DNA of 64,000 nucleotides from Roseateles subflavus (GTDB lineage: Bacteria > Pseudomonadota > Gammaproteobacteria > Burkholderiales > Burkholderiaceae_C): positions 620,001 to 684,000 of the forward strand of contig NZ_JASVDS010000003.1 in assembly GCF_030285365.1 (NCBI RefSeq), given 5' to 3'. Positions 28,890 through 38,958 of this stretch are shown piece after piece; positions within the stretch are counted from its first letter, which is position 1; each line of letters opens with the position of its first letter. The position numbers were made by a program, and so were the translations under genes. Below the pieces are notes generated by a model that had not been told where the DNA came from, made no database searches, and saw only the letters and a program-made list of their open reading frames with translations.

Positions 28890-29475
28890 GATGCGAGTGT
28901 TTCCTATCAGTGAGATCCAGTCAGTTCACCGCGCCTTGCGGGCGCAGCGCCCCATGAGGGGACGTTTCAAGTATAGGTCCCGCCCTGCATGCGACCGCAG
29001 GATGAGTCCGCTCCGAAACGCCTGTTTCAGGGGTTTACGCCGCCTGTGACGTGGGCTGCGCGCGACGGAGGCCTCCTGCCGACCGTCCTTCGACCGGCGG
29101 ACTGCTGACTTGCCAGCAGCCATGGGGCTTTGCGCGCGCCGTCCGCGACCGGCTCGACGGCTTGGGACCCATGGTGCGCCCGGCCCGGGCGCTGTGCGGA
29201 AAGTCAGGGGAGGGCGAGCGTTGAAAACCGCACGCGCCGGGCGCGCTCAGCGCGGTCCGAGGGTGCCCACCGGGCCGGGCGGGCAGGCGCCGGCAGGATG
29301 CGTCCCAGCGCCGGTGACAGGAGGGGCCCTCGTCCTTCAGCTCCCGCATCGGGCGGCGGACGCGCCGGCCGCGCCGCTCCAGCAGCGCCCGCCGTGTGTC
29401 TCGCGCCGCCGTGCCTACCCAGCGAAGCCCGGCCAGGCCTGCGAGCGGCCGGTGGTCCGGCCGCGGGGCGGTGCC
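28890..29475. other. 586-bp gap without a convincing gene
   Basis: Open frames here are short, arginine/proline-rich and lack ribosome-binding sites or recognisable domains. The left end must hold the ctpA promoter. A short inverted repeat, CCCC TCAT GGGG (around 28950-28965 on the plus strand), preceded on the minus strand by CTTGAAA, is the only structured element noticed. No tRNA or repeat copy was found. Confidence 0.6.
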
Positions 29476-29865
29476 TCACCGGGAGCCGTACTTGAAGCGC
29501 CCGTGGAGCTTGTGGGTTGCCTCGACGCCCCGGGCCGCCACAAGAACGACCAGCGTGGACAGCAGGATGTTGCCGCCGCCGAGGTCGTCGCCCAGGCGGT
29601 TCATGACCGTCGTGATGAAGCCGAGGCAGGCGCAGATCATCGCGATGACCGCGGCCGAGCGGCTCCAGGTGCTGCGGATGAAGTGGGCGCACAGCGCAAA
29701 GATCACGGCGTCCACCAGGATCCAGGGCGTCAGCAGCAGGCCGGCCACCGTCTGGAGGGCTGCCACCACGAAGAAGGCCCGCGCGCAGTCGCGCGCCGCC
29801 TGTTCTGCATCCTCGCGCGTGCGCATGGGGGCCAGCAGGCCGCCTCTTCTTGTGTCTCCGGCCAT
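29476..29865 (-). CDS. Small hypothetical membrane protein
   Basis: 129 residues. The start at MAGDTRRGGLL is supported by GAGGGAGA upstream; an internal ATG at 29826 is possible. About three hydrophobic segments (roughly residues 28-50, 55-75 and 98-112) with charged ends suggest an inner-membrane protein. It ends HGRFKYGSR. No family recognised. An isolated minus-strand gene between the empty gap and tRNA-Arg. A perfect 6-bp inverted repeat (CTCGCG/CGCGAG) lies about 30 bp upstream of the start and may be an operator. Confidence 0.6.
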   Translation of the reverse strand: MAGDTRRGGLLAPMRTREDAEQAARDCARAFFVVAALQTVAGLLLTPWILVDAVIFALCAHFIRSTWSRSAAVIAMICACLGFITTVMNRLGDDLGGGNILLSTLVVLVAARGVEATHKLHGRFKYGSR

Positions 29866-29893
29866 GCCGGTCTCCCTCGATCTTCTGGCAAAG

Positions 29894-29910
29894 CTCGCGT
29901 TGTACGCGAG
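29894..29910. promoter_or_regulatory. Short perfect inverted repeat upstream of the membrane-protein gene
   Basis: CTCGCG-TTGTA-CGCGAG, 29-45 bp upstream of the start at 29865. No T run follows, so it is more like an operator than a terminator. Function not known. Confidence 0.3.
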
Positions 29911-30083
29911 TGTGAGGGCGGGATCATCCGGGAAACCGAGTGCCGGCGGGAACGCGCCGTCACGGGCCTGGCCGGCGCGCCGAAGGGCGCCCCCGCCGGG
30001 GCCACCGCGCCGGACGGCCGCTCGCTTGGCGGCGTGCGTCAGGGTCGGTTGACGGATGTCTGTGGGGCTGCGGCGGGAGAGAC

Positions 30084-30158
30084 TGGTCCCTCCGACAGGA
30101 ATCGAACCTGTATTTGCCGCTTAGGAGGCGGCCGTTCTATCCATTGAACTACGGAGAG
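30084..30158 (-). tRNA. tRNA-Arg (anticodon CCT)
   Basis: Minus-strand cloverleaf: acceptor CTCTCCG paired with CGGAGGG, D arm from TAGTTCAATGG, anticodon stem GCCGC/GCGGC with loop CT-CCT-AA, T arm ACAGG-TTCGATT-CCTGT, and an encoded CCA end (30086-30084). The acceptor contains one T-G wobble pair. It reads AGG codons. Confidence 0.93.
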
Positions 30159-30243
30159 CACCGGCTTCACCGGGGGAAGCCCTGGGAAGCGGCGCGGATT
30201 GTCGCACGACTGGCTGCGGGGGCCGGCCGCTCGCAGGGGGCCG

Positions 30244-33200
30244 TCACTGCCAGCGCCACTGCCAGATCAGGTCCAGCGCGCTGTCCTCGCCGCTCTGGGC
30301 ACGCAGGGTGAAGCGCTGGGCGATGCGGTAGATGAGCTGCCAGTTGCCGGTCGTCGCATTCAGGCCGCGTTCGTAGCCCACGTAGACGCGCTTGGAGAGC
30401 TGCTTGCCCACGCGCACGATGGCGCCGCGGGCGTCGTCCTGTGCACCTTGCGACACGGACAGCTCGTCCAGCCCCAGGTTCTTCATCAGCTTGCCCGACG
30501 TGGACTCACCCTCGCCGCTGAGCAGGGCCAGGGCGGCGCGCTGCAGCAGGGCGGTGTCGGCACGGCCGAGCTCGTCGGGGCCGCGGCCGAGCAGCAGCCA
30601 GGAGAGCTTGTCGGTCTCGGGCAGCTCGGGCTCGGAGAACAGCTTGATGCGCGGGTTCAGCGCCGTGCCGCCGACGGTCACGCCCACGCGCACATCGGTG
30701 TTCGGGCGCACGGCCAGGACGTCGAGGCGGGGGTTGTCGAGCACGCCGGTGAAGAGGATCTCGCCCTTCTCGACGGTCAGCTTCTGGCCGTAGGCGTCGT
30801 AGGTGCCGCCCTCGGTGCGCACCGTGCCCACCAGGCTCGGCTTGCCGTCCTTGTGCTGCAGCTTGAGCTGGCCCTGCAGCCGGGTGTCGAGGCCGCGGCC
30901 GCGCAGCTTCATCTGCTCGCCGAGATCGAGGTCCAGCTGCACGGCCACCTTCATCGGCGGGGCGTCGCGCCGCGCGGCCTGCTGGGCGCTCACCGGGCGG
31001 CGCACGACCACGTCCTCGTCGAGCGTGGGCGCATCGCCCTTGCTGAAGTCGAACAGGCCCTCGTCGATGCGGAAGGCGCCCTGCACGTCCACGCTGCCGG
31101 GCGTCAGGTGCACCTGGCCCTGACCGCTGGTGATGATGCGGCGGTCCAGGCGCGTGAGCAGGCCGAACTTCTCGGCCTGCAGGTCCAGGCGCAGGTCGGG
31201 CTGGGCACCGAGGCGGGCCTCGCCGCTCAGGCGCAGCTCGCCGTCGGCCGCGTGGGCGCTGAACTGCTGGAGCCGGGCGCGCGTGCCCTCGAGGGCGAGC
31301 AGGAACCGGGTGTCCCGCACGTCCACGCCCATCAGCGGATTGCGCACGGCCAGGCCTTCGCCCTGGGCTTGCCCACGCAGCTGCGGGTCGCGCAGCGTGC
31401 CGCCCAGCATGAAGCCGGCGGTCATGGCGCCGCTCACGCGCCAGCCGGCCGGGATCCAGCCGCCCCAGGTGGCGAGGTTGGCGACATTGGCCTGCACCGT
31501 GCCCTCGATCGGCGCGTCCATCGGCGGCATGAGCGCACGCGGGTCCGTGCGGGCGACGACGATGCCGCCGAATCCGCCGAGATTGCTCCCCGCCAGCGCC
31601 TGTGTCAGCGACCACACGCCCTGGCGCGCCTGCAGCCGCAGGCCGAAGTCGCTCAGGCCGAGACGCTGCACGCCGCGGTCTTCCGTGACGCTGAGGTCCC
31701 CGCTGAGCCGCTGCAGCTCAAAGGTGAGGTTCGTGCCCTGGCGGGTGTCCAGGTGCAGACGGCCGTCGACCAGCAGATCCCCGCCCCAGCCGAAGTCCGG
31801 CTGGGCCTTGGCCAGCAGCGGGGCCAGGGCCAGGGGCTCCAGCAGGGCGTCGAGCTGGAGGGTGGGCAGGGCGCTGCTGTTCTGCGGCGCCTGGTAGCGG
31901 GCCTGGCTCCAGCGGATGCGGGCCTGGCCGCCGGCGATGCTGGCGTGCCCCTCCTGCAGCTCGGCGCTGAGCAGCTCGGCGCCGGGACTCAGGGTGAGGC
32001 GGGCCTGCACGGGCTCGATCTGCAGCCACGGGTCATTGGCCGTCGTGGGCTGCGGTCGCAGGCGGGCCTGCTGCAGGCTCAGGCGCCAGTCGAGGGCCTC
32101 CTGCTGGCCGGACAGGCCGAAGGGCAGGGCATTGAGCTGGCCTTCCAGCGCCAGCTGCAGGGCGGCGCCGGGCAGCGGCGGGTCGCCCGCCGAGGTGGGC
32201 AGCGGCCGGGCCTGGCCCTGCAGCTGCAGCTGGTGTCGCGACCAGGTGCCGGACAGCTTCGCGAGCAGCCCCTCGACCTGCACACTGCGCTGCGCCTGGG
32301 TCAGGACGAGGGGGCCGGCATCGAGCGTGACGCCCAGTGGTTCGGCGGCATCCGTGCCCAGCTGCCAGCTCAGACGGCCCTGCTGCAGCTTCGCCTGCCG
32401 GCCGGGCTGTCGCATCACCAGCTGCTGCAGCGCGAGCTGACCCTGCGTGGACCAGCTCCAGCGCGAGCTCGCCCGGGCCTTGGACGGCGCAGGCAAGACC
32501 TGACCCCGCACCAGGGCATCGCCCTGCAGCCCGCCCTCGAGCGTCAGCCCTGGGGCGAGTGCTTCGAGCACCGGCGTCAGGGCGGTCAGGCGCGGCCACT
32601 GGACCTTGAGGCGGGCCTCCGGGCGCATGGCCTCCAGGCCCTGCACCTCGCCCTGCAGCTGGTTGCGCTCCTGCTCGAGGTTCAGGACCAGACGCGCCGG
32701 CTGTGCATCCCGCAGGTACTGCAGCTGGCCCTGCAGTGGCTGGCCGGCCCATTGGCTCGGCAGCAGGCGCAGGCTGGCCTCGCCCTGCGGCCACAGGCTG
32801 CCGGCGCTGCGGTGCAGCTGCGCGGAGAGCTGCAGATTGAGGCTGTGCGGGGCGCCGCTGCCGGCCGCCGGCTTCCACAGCAGGCCGGGGTCGAGCTGCT
32901 GGCTCTGGGCCTGCAGTCGGGCCTGCCAGTCACCCTGCTCCTGACGGATCCATTCGCCCTGCACGCTGGCGGAGGCCTTGCCGGCGCTCAGCTCGGCACG
33001 GTGCACGCGCACGCCCTGCTCGCCCAGCTGGGCCTTGATCTGCAGCTGGGGCGTCGCCACGGCCGGGTGCCCGGACGAGGCCAGGCGGGTGCTGATCTGG
33101 CCCTCCAGGTCGAGCCACGCGGGTGGGGCGGCGGGGGCCGGCTTCTGGCCCGGCCTGGGGGGGGACTTGGGATCCGGCGCCCGCACGGTGGCGGCCTCGC

Positions 33201-34443
33201 GGCGAAGGCGCAGCTGGCCGTCCAGCGCGAGCGCCAGCAGCTGGCTGTGCAAGGCGTCCAGGCGCAGGCCGTTGAGCCGCAGCTGGAGATCGGAGGCCTG
33301 CGTCGGGTTCAGCTGCCCCTGGGCCTGGAGCTGGCCGGCCGGCTGGCCGCGCGCATCGGCGACGTCCAGGGCCAGGCTGCGGATCTGCAGGGACTGCCAG
33401 TGGGCGGGCGCGAACTGCAGGTCGGCCTGGAGCTTCGCGAGCGGCAGGCGCTGGAGGTCCCAGGGGCCGCCGAGCGCGTTGCTGATCTGGACCTTGAGCG
33501 CGGCGGGTCGCTCCCAGTCCTGGGCATCCAGGTCGAGCTGGCCGCTCAGCGCCGTGCGCGGCCAGTCCGCATTCAGGGCGGCGAGGTCGAACTGCTTCAG
33601 GCTCGCCTGCAGGCCGGCCAGCGGCCAGGCCGCCTCCGGCCGCGCGCGGGCCTGAGCCTGCAGCGACTGGCCTGCGGTCTTGAAGTCGAGCTGCAGCGGG
33701 AGGTCCAGCAGCGGCCCCTGGGCCTGCAGGCGCGCCTGCCAGTCCGGGCCCTGCGGGAGCCGGCCCGTGGCGTCGAGCTGAGCCTGCAGCGGCATGCGGC
33801 CGTCGGCCTCGGCGCGCAGCGAGCCCTTGAGCTGCACGTCCTGCCAGCGCAGCGACTGCAGCTGAAGCGTGTGCACCTGCTGGCCGTGCTCGTCCGGCTG
33901 GGCCAGGGCGACGCGGGCCTGCAGCTGGCTCAGCTGCGTGCCGGCGCTGGGCAGGTCCAGCTGGCCCACGGCGAGCTCGTCGATCTTCACGGCGACGGGC
34001 AGGCGTAGATCGGTAAGCGGGGCGCTGGGGGTGTCGGAGGAGGTCCAGCGGATCTGGATGCGGTCCGCCTGCAGCCGCTCGGCGTCGATCCGGGCCCACA
34101 GCTGCGGGGAACGGTCCCAGCCCAGGCGCAGGCCCTGCCAGCGCAGGCCGTCGAACTGCAGGTGCGTGTCCCCCGGCAGGTTCAGGCGCAGCTGGCGGGC
34201 GGAGAAGTCGCCGAGCAGGCGGCCCTGGGGCGCGTCGGCGCTGATCACGTCCGGCGCCTGGCGCAGCAGCCAGGCCGTGCCGGCTTCCGTGCCCATCAGC
34301 CAGACGGTGCCCATGGCCGCCGTGCCCAGCAGGCCGCCCAGCGCCAGGCTCCAGGCGAACCAGCGTCCGAGATGGCGGCGCGGGCGCGGCGCCGGCGTCG
34401 GGGCCTCGGGGGTGGTCGGGGTCGTCGGTGCCTGCTCGCTCAC
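30244..34443 (-). CDS. tamB: Translocation and assembly module subunit TamB
   Basis: 1399 residues. A single N-terminal membrane anchor (WFAWSLALGGLLGTAAMGTVWL, about residues 26-47) is followed by a very long repetitive beta-taco of amphipathic strands spanning the periplasm. The C-terminal DUF490/TamB domain is the conserved end (GTVRTEGGTYDAYGQKLTVE, ALNPRIKLFSEPELPETDKL, SWLLLGRGP, ending LIWQWRWQ). It works with TamA in outer-membrane protein assembly and in phospholipid transport. The GTG start at 34443 overlaps the tamA stop as GTGA. Two oddities: a dispersed repeat copy is translated in frame as RGQVLP (32492-32507), and a C8 run (33157-33164) lies in a proline-rich linker. Confidence 0.93.
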   Translation of the reverse strand: MSEQAPTTPTTPEAPTPAPRPRRHLGRWFAWSLALGGLLGTAAMGTVWLMGTEAGTAWLLRQAPDVISADAPQGRLLGDFSARQLRLNLPGDTHLQFDGLRWQGLRLGWDRSPQLWARIDAERLQADRIQIRWTSSDTPSAPLTDLRLPVAVKIDELAVGQLDLPSAGTQLSQLQARVALAQPDEHGQQVHTLQLQSLRWQDVQLKGSLRAEADGRMPLQAQLDATGRLPQGPDWQARLQAQGPLLDLPLQLDFKTAGQSLQAQARARPEAAWPLAGLQASLKQFDLAALNADWPRTALSGQLDLDAQDWERPAALKVQISNALGGPWDLQRLPLAKLQADLQFAPAHWQSLQIRSLALDVADARGQPAGQLQAQGQLNPTQASDLQLRLNGLRLDALHSQLLALALDGQLRLRREAATVRAPDPKSPPRPGQKPAPAAPPAWLDLEGQISTRLASSGHPAVATPQLQIKAQLGEQGVRVHRAELSAGKASASVQGEWIRQEQGDWQARLQAQSQQLDPGLLWKPAAGSGAPHSLNLQLSAQLHRSAGSLWPQGEASLRLLPSQWAGQPLQGQLQYLRDAQPARLVLNLEQERNQLQGEVQGLEAMRPEARLKVQWPRLTALTPVLEALAPGLTLEGGLQGDALVRGQVLPAPSKARASSRWSWSTQGQLALQQLVMRQPGRQAKLQQGRLSWQLGTDAAEPLGVTLDAGPLVLTQAQRSVQVEGLLAKLSGTWSRHQLQLQGQARPLPTSAGDPPLPGAALQLALEGQLNALPFGLSGQQEALDWRLSLQQARLRPQPTTANDPWLQIEPVQARLTLSPGAELLSAELQEGHASIAGGQARIRWSQARYQAPQNSSALPTLQLDALLEPLALAPLLAKAQPDFGWGGDLLVDGRLHLDTRQGTNLTFELQRLSGDLSVTEDRGVQRLGLSDFGLRLQARQGVWSLTQALAGSNLGGFGGIVVARTDPRALMPPMDAPIEGTVQANVANLATWGGWIPAGWRVSGAMTAGFMLGGTLRDPQLRGQAQGEGLAVRNPLMGVDVRDTRFLLALEGTRARLQQFSAHAADGELRLSGEARLGAQPDLRLDLQAEKFGLLTRLDRRIITSGQGQVHLTPGSVDVQGAFRIDEGLFDFSKGDAPTLDEDVVVRRPVSAQQAARRDAPPMKVAVQLDLDLGEQMKLRGRGLDTRLQGQLKLQHKDGKPSLVGTVRTEGGTYDAYGQKLTVEKGEILFTGVLDNPRLDVLAVRPNTDVRVGVTVGGTALNPRIKLFSEPELPETDKLSWLLLGRGPDELGRADTALLQRAALALLSGEGESTSGKLMKNLGLDELSVSQGAQDDARGAIVRVGKQLSKRVYVGYERGLNATTGNWQLIYRIAQRFTLRAQSGEDSALDLIWQWRWQ
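32492..32507 (+). repeat. Dispersed REP-like repeat copy 7 (inside tamB)
   Basis: GGCAAGACCTGACCCC, exact consensus, antisense to tamB. The tamB reading through it is Gly-Gln-Val-Leu-Pro with a TTG leucine codon, unusual for this GC-rich gene, which suggests an in-frame insertion. Confidence 0.7.
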
Positions 34444-36325
34444 AGGGCGATCCCCACGCTGAAGTGAATGCGCCACTTGCCGGTCTCGTGCGCGCGGGCG
34501 AGGTCCAGGCGCAGCGCGCCGACGGGGCTGCGCAGACGGGCACCGACGCCGTAGCCCACCACCGGCCGCAGCGCCTGCCAGCGGTCGGCGACCTGGCCGG
34601 CGTCGATGAAGGCGGCGCCCCACAGCATGGGCACGCTCTCCATCACCGGGCGGGCGATCTCGAGGCTGCCCGTCCAGAGCTTGCGGCCGCCGCTGACGGT
34701 GCCGCTGTCGTCCTTGACCAGGCCGAGGCTCTGGTAGGCGTAGCCGCGCACCGAATCGTCGCCGCCGGCCAGGTAGAGCATCTTGGACGGCAGGCCGAGG
34801 CGGTCCGCCCCCAGGATCTGGGCGAGGTCCGTGCGGGCGCTGAGGTACCAGCCGGAGGGCAGGGGGCGGAAGTACTCGATCTTGAACCGGGCCCGGGCGA
34901 AGGGGCCGCTGTCCTGGTCGGGCGCGTTGTTGTCGGCCCGGCCGGCGCCGAGCAGCAGCTGGGCGGTGTAGCCGTCGGTGGGCAGCAGCAGGCTGTCCAG
35001 GCGGCGGCGCGTCCATTGCACATTGCCGCTCCAGGCGCCGGAGCGCAGGGCCTCGCCCGGGCCGGTGCGCTCCACCGAGCGCAGCATCTCGGCGTAGGCG
35101 AGCCGCTCGTCATGCCCCGCCTCGCGCAGGCGCCCCACGCGGGCGCTCAGCGTGCGGATGTCCTTGTCGTTGTTGAGGTCCTGCTCCCATTGCAGCGAGC
35201 CGAGGTTGCGCTGCATGTCGGGCTGGGGGTGCGAGCTGAGCTCGAGCTCGGCCTTGCGCAGGAGCTGGCCCAGCTGCACCTTGCTGCGCGCGCGCATCGG
35301 CAGCCCGGCGGGCAGGCGGTGCAGGTGCTCGACGCTGGCGTTGTAGCCGTTGTTCGCGCTGTAGCCGATGCCGGTGGTGGCCTGCTGGCGCGGCGCCTCC
35401 TTCACGCGCACCCGCACCGGCACGGCCGCGGCCTGCGCGCTCTCGGGCTGGATGTCCACGGTGACGCCATCGAAGAGCTGCGTGCGCAGCAGCCGCTCCT
35501 GGAAGTCCAGCAGCGCCTGTTCGGTGTAGGGCTCTCCCGGTTCGTAGCCCGCGAGCCGCCGGACCGTGTCCTCGGACTGGTGCTGCAGGCCCTCGATCTG
35601 CAGCGCGCCCAGACGGAACAGCGGGCCGCTGTCGAGGCGCAGCGCGAGGCTGACCTGGCGGGACTCGGTGTCGACCTGCGCCTCCGTGCTGCTCCAGTGG
35701 GCCAGCGGGTAGCCCTGAGCGCGGGCGCGGCCGAGCACCGCCGACTTGGCGGAGGACCACGCCGCCTGCGTGAAGGCCCGCCCCTTCTGCAGGGGCCAGC
35801 GCTGCGCCAGGTCCGCCTGCATCGCCAGGGCGCGTGCGGCGTCCGGCTGCCCGGGCTCGGCGTGGATCTCGCCCTCGAACTGCAGGTCCAGGTCGCCCAC
35901 GACGCTGCGCGGGCCCGGGTCGACGATCAGGGTCAGGTCTTGCTGGCTGTGGTCGGCATTGGCCTGGCGCTGCACTTCGACATGCGCGTCGAAGTAGCCC
36001 AGCGTCTCCAGCAGTGCGCGGGCCTGCTCCGGGGCCACGGCGGCGAGGCGGTCCAGCTCGACGGGGCTCAGGCTGTCGCTCTCGGCAATCTGCTGGAAGC
36101 GGGCCAGGTCCAGGTGGCGCGCGAGCAGCTCCTGGACCTCGCCGCTGGCGCGGATGTCGAGGCGGTAGGCCGCCTTGAGCCGCGGCGCCGCGGCGCCCTG
36201 CGTGCGGGCCTTCGCGCCCATCGCCTCCTGCAGGCCCTGCAGCGAGCCGCAGCCGCCCAGCAGCCCGAGTCCCAGAGCCAGGCACAGGCCGAGAGCCAGG
36301 CGGCGGCAGCGTCCCGTCGGCGTCC

Positions 36326-36329
<4 letters not shown>
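34440..36329 (-). CDS. tamA: Translocation and assembly module outer-membrane subunit TamA
   Basis: 629 residues, BamA/Omp85 family. POTRA-like domains cover about residues 50-300 (DLTLIVDPGPRSVVGDL, FRLGALQIEGLQHQSEDTV, FDGVTVDIQPE). The 16-strand barrel follows and carries the Omp85 signature region LAGGDDSVRGYAYQSLG. It ends KWRIHFSVGIAL, with an aromatic-containing beta signal. The signal peptide ends LGLGLLGGC, which fits a lipobox, unusual for a barrel protein. The start overlaps the VWA gene stop by 4 bases and its own stop overlaps tamB, so all three are coupled. Confidence 0.92.
35930..35943 (-). repeat. Repeat-like 14-base match inside tamA
   Basis: Minus-strand GCAAGACCTGACCC, an exact 14-base match to the dispersed repeat core, read in tamA as Gln-Asp-Leu-Thr. 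It may be a repeat copy or a coding coincidence. Confidence 0.35.
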
Positions 36330-37513
<1,184 letters not shown>

Positions 37514-37633
37514 GGCAGGCAAGGGGAGTGTCGCGGTGATTATCCACAGAGCGGCGCTCCTTGCCGGACACGCCGCAAGCCTGACGCAAGGCAGGGGCTT
37601 AGCATCTACGGATCTTGTCGTGCTGAAGGCGCC

Positions 37634-38929
37634 ATGAACCAGGATGTGGATCGGACGATGCAGGCCCTCTTCGCCGCCATCCAGGAGGACGGCGGGCGGT
37701 GGTCGGCGCATCACCGGGGTCTGCGCCTGAGCAGCCAGTTCCAGCCGATCTACAGCCTGCCGCACCGCCGCCCGGTGGGCTATGAGGCGCTGGCGCGCTT
37801 CACGGACGCCGGCGGGGCAAGCGTCGATCCTGCGCTCGTCTTCGCGCAGGGCCCGGACCCCTTCGAGCAGCTGCAGCTGGACCGCCTGTGCAGGCTGCTA
37901 CATGTTCACAACTTTGTTACCCAGGCGGTCCCGGACTGCTGGCTCTTCCTGAACATCCATCCCGAGGTCTTCGTGCGTGCCGCGCTGGAGGCGCCGATGC
38001 TGGCGCGCGCGGTGCAGACGGTGGAGCAGCTGGGCCTGCCCATGCACCGGCTCGTGTTCGAGGTGACCGAGGAGGTGATGGCGCGCGGCGCCTACTTCGA
38101 GCAGGCGGTCGAGGCGGCCCGCGCGACGGGCTGCCTGCTGGCCCTGGACGACTTCGGCGCGGGGCATTCCAACTTCGACCGCGTGTGGCGCATGCGCCCG
38201 GAGATCGTGAAGCTGGACAAGAGCCTGCCCCAGCGCGCGCTGGCCGCGCCGCGCGTGGCCCGGATCATGTCGCAGATGGTGGCGCTGCTGCACGAGTGCG
38301 GGGCGCTGGTGCTGCAGGAGGGCATCGAAGGGCGGGACGAGATGCAGCTCGCGCTCGACGCCGACGTGGACCTGCTGCAGGGCTACGGCCTGGGCCGCCC
38401 CATGGACGATCTCCTGGAGCCCCAGACGAACCCGACCATCGACGGCTTCTGGGATCTCATCGATGTGCGCTCCCTGCAGGGGCGCGAGCGGGACGAGGAG
38501 CGCCTGCTGCCCTTCCGTGCCGCCGCGCAGGCGGCCGTCGTGCGCCTGAAGGCGGGCGAGCCGCTGGAGCAGGCCGGCCAGAGCTTTCTGTCGGTGCCGG
38601 GCGCGCAGCTGTGCTTCCTGCTCGACGAGCACGGGCTCGACCTCGGCATGCGCGTCCACCCCGATGCGCAGGACTCCTGCCCCGACCTGCGCTTCGCGCC
38701 GCTGGACGCCTCGCACCATGCGCGCTGGTCCCGCCGGCCCTATTTCCGCCGGGCCATGGCGGACATCGGCCAGCTGCAGGTCACGCGGCCCTACCTCAGC
38801 CTGCACGGCGCGCGCATGTGCGTGACGCTGTCCATCGCCTTCTGGCTCGGCCCGCACCTGCGGGTGCTCTGCGCCGATGTGGACTGGGGCGACGGCGACA
38901 TCCGCCGCCCGGCCGCGGCGCCGGCCTGA
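37634..38929 (+). CDS. EAL domain protein, probable c-di-GMP phosphodiesterase
   Basis: 431 residues. EAL domain at about residues 28-275 with the key residues present: YEALARF, LNIHPEVF (Asn), FEVTEEV (Glu), LALDDFGAGHSNFD (Asp-Asp), VKLDKSL (Lys), LQEGIEG (Glu) and LQGYGLGRP. It should hydrolyse c-di-GMP to pGpG. The C-terminal 120 residues (CFLLDEHGLDLGMRV ... YLSLHGARMCVTLSIAFWLG) look like a YkuI-C/Cache-type sensory fold with no membrane anchor. Start at MNQDVDRTMQAL, divergent from the VWA gene. It is one of three c-di-GMP genes within 10 kb. Confidence 0.9.
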   Translation: MNQDVDRTMQALFAAIQEDGGRWSAHHRGLRLSSQFQPIYSLPHRRPVGYEALARFTDAGGASVDPALVFAQGPDPFEQLQLDRLCRLLHVHNFVTQAVPDCWLFLNIHPEVFVRAALEAPMLARAVQTVEQLGLPMHRLVFEVTEEVMARGAYFEQAVEAARATGCLLALDDFGAGHSNFDRVWRMRPEIVKLDKSLPQRALAAPRVARIMSQMVALLHECGALVLQEGIEGRDEMQLALDADVDLLQGYGLGRPMDDLLEPQTNPTIDGFWDLIDVRSLQGRERDEERLLPFRAAAQAAVVRLKAGEPLEQAGQSFLSVPGAQLCFLLDEHGLDLGMRVHPDAQDSCPDLRFAPLDASHHARWSRRPYFRRAMADIGQLQVTRPYLSLHGARMCVTLSIAFWLGPHLRVLCADVDWGDGDIRRPAAAPA

Positions 38930-38958
38930 CCCCGCCGCGCCGCTCCTCTCGAAAGCGC

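Noticed and set aside
28950-28985. Heat-shock (sigma-32)-like promoter, CTTGAAA then CCCC
   Set aside because: On the minus strand the CCCC follows after about 4 bp, not the 13-17 bp required, and the element is better described as a short palindrome.
29110-30147. Plus-strand open frame across the gap, the small membrane-protein gene and tRNA-Arg
   Set aside because: Runs through a tRNA gene on the other strand, has no ribosome-binding site and no domain.
30199-34008. Plus-strand open frame of 1269 codons opposite tamB
   Set aside because: Shadow of tamB in a GC-rich genome; low-complexity Gln/Leu/Arg/Gly/Ala composition and no domain.
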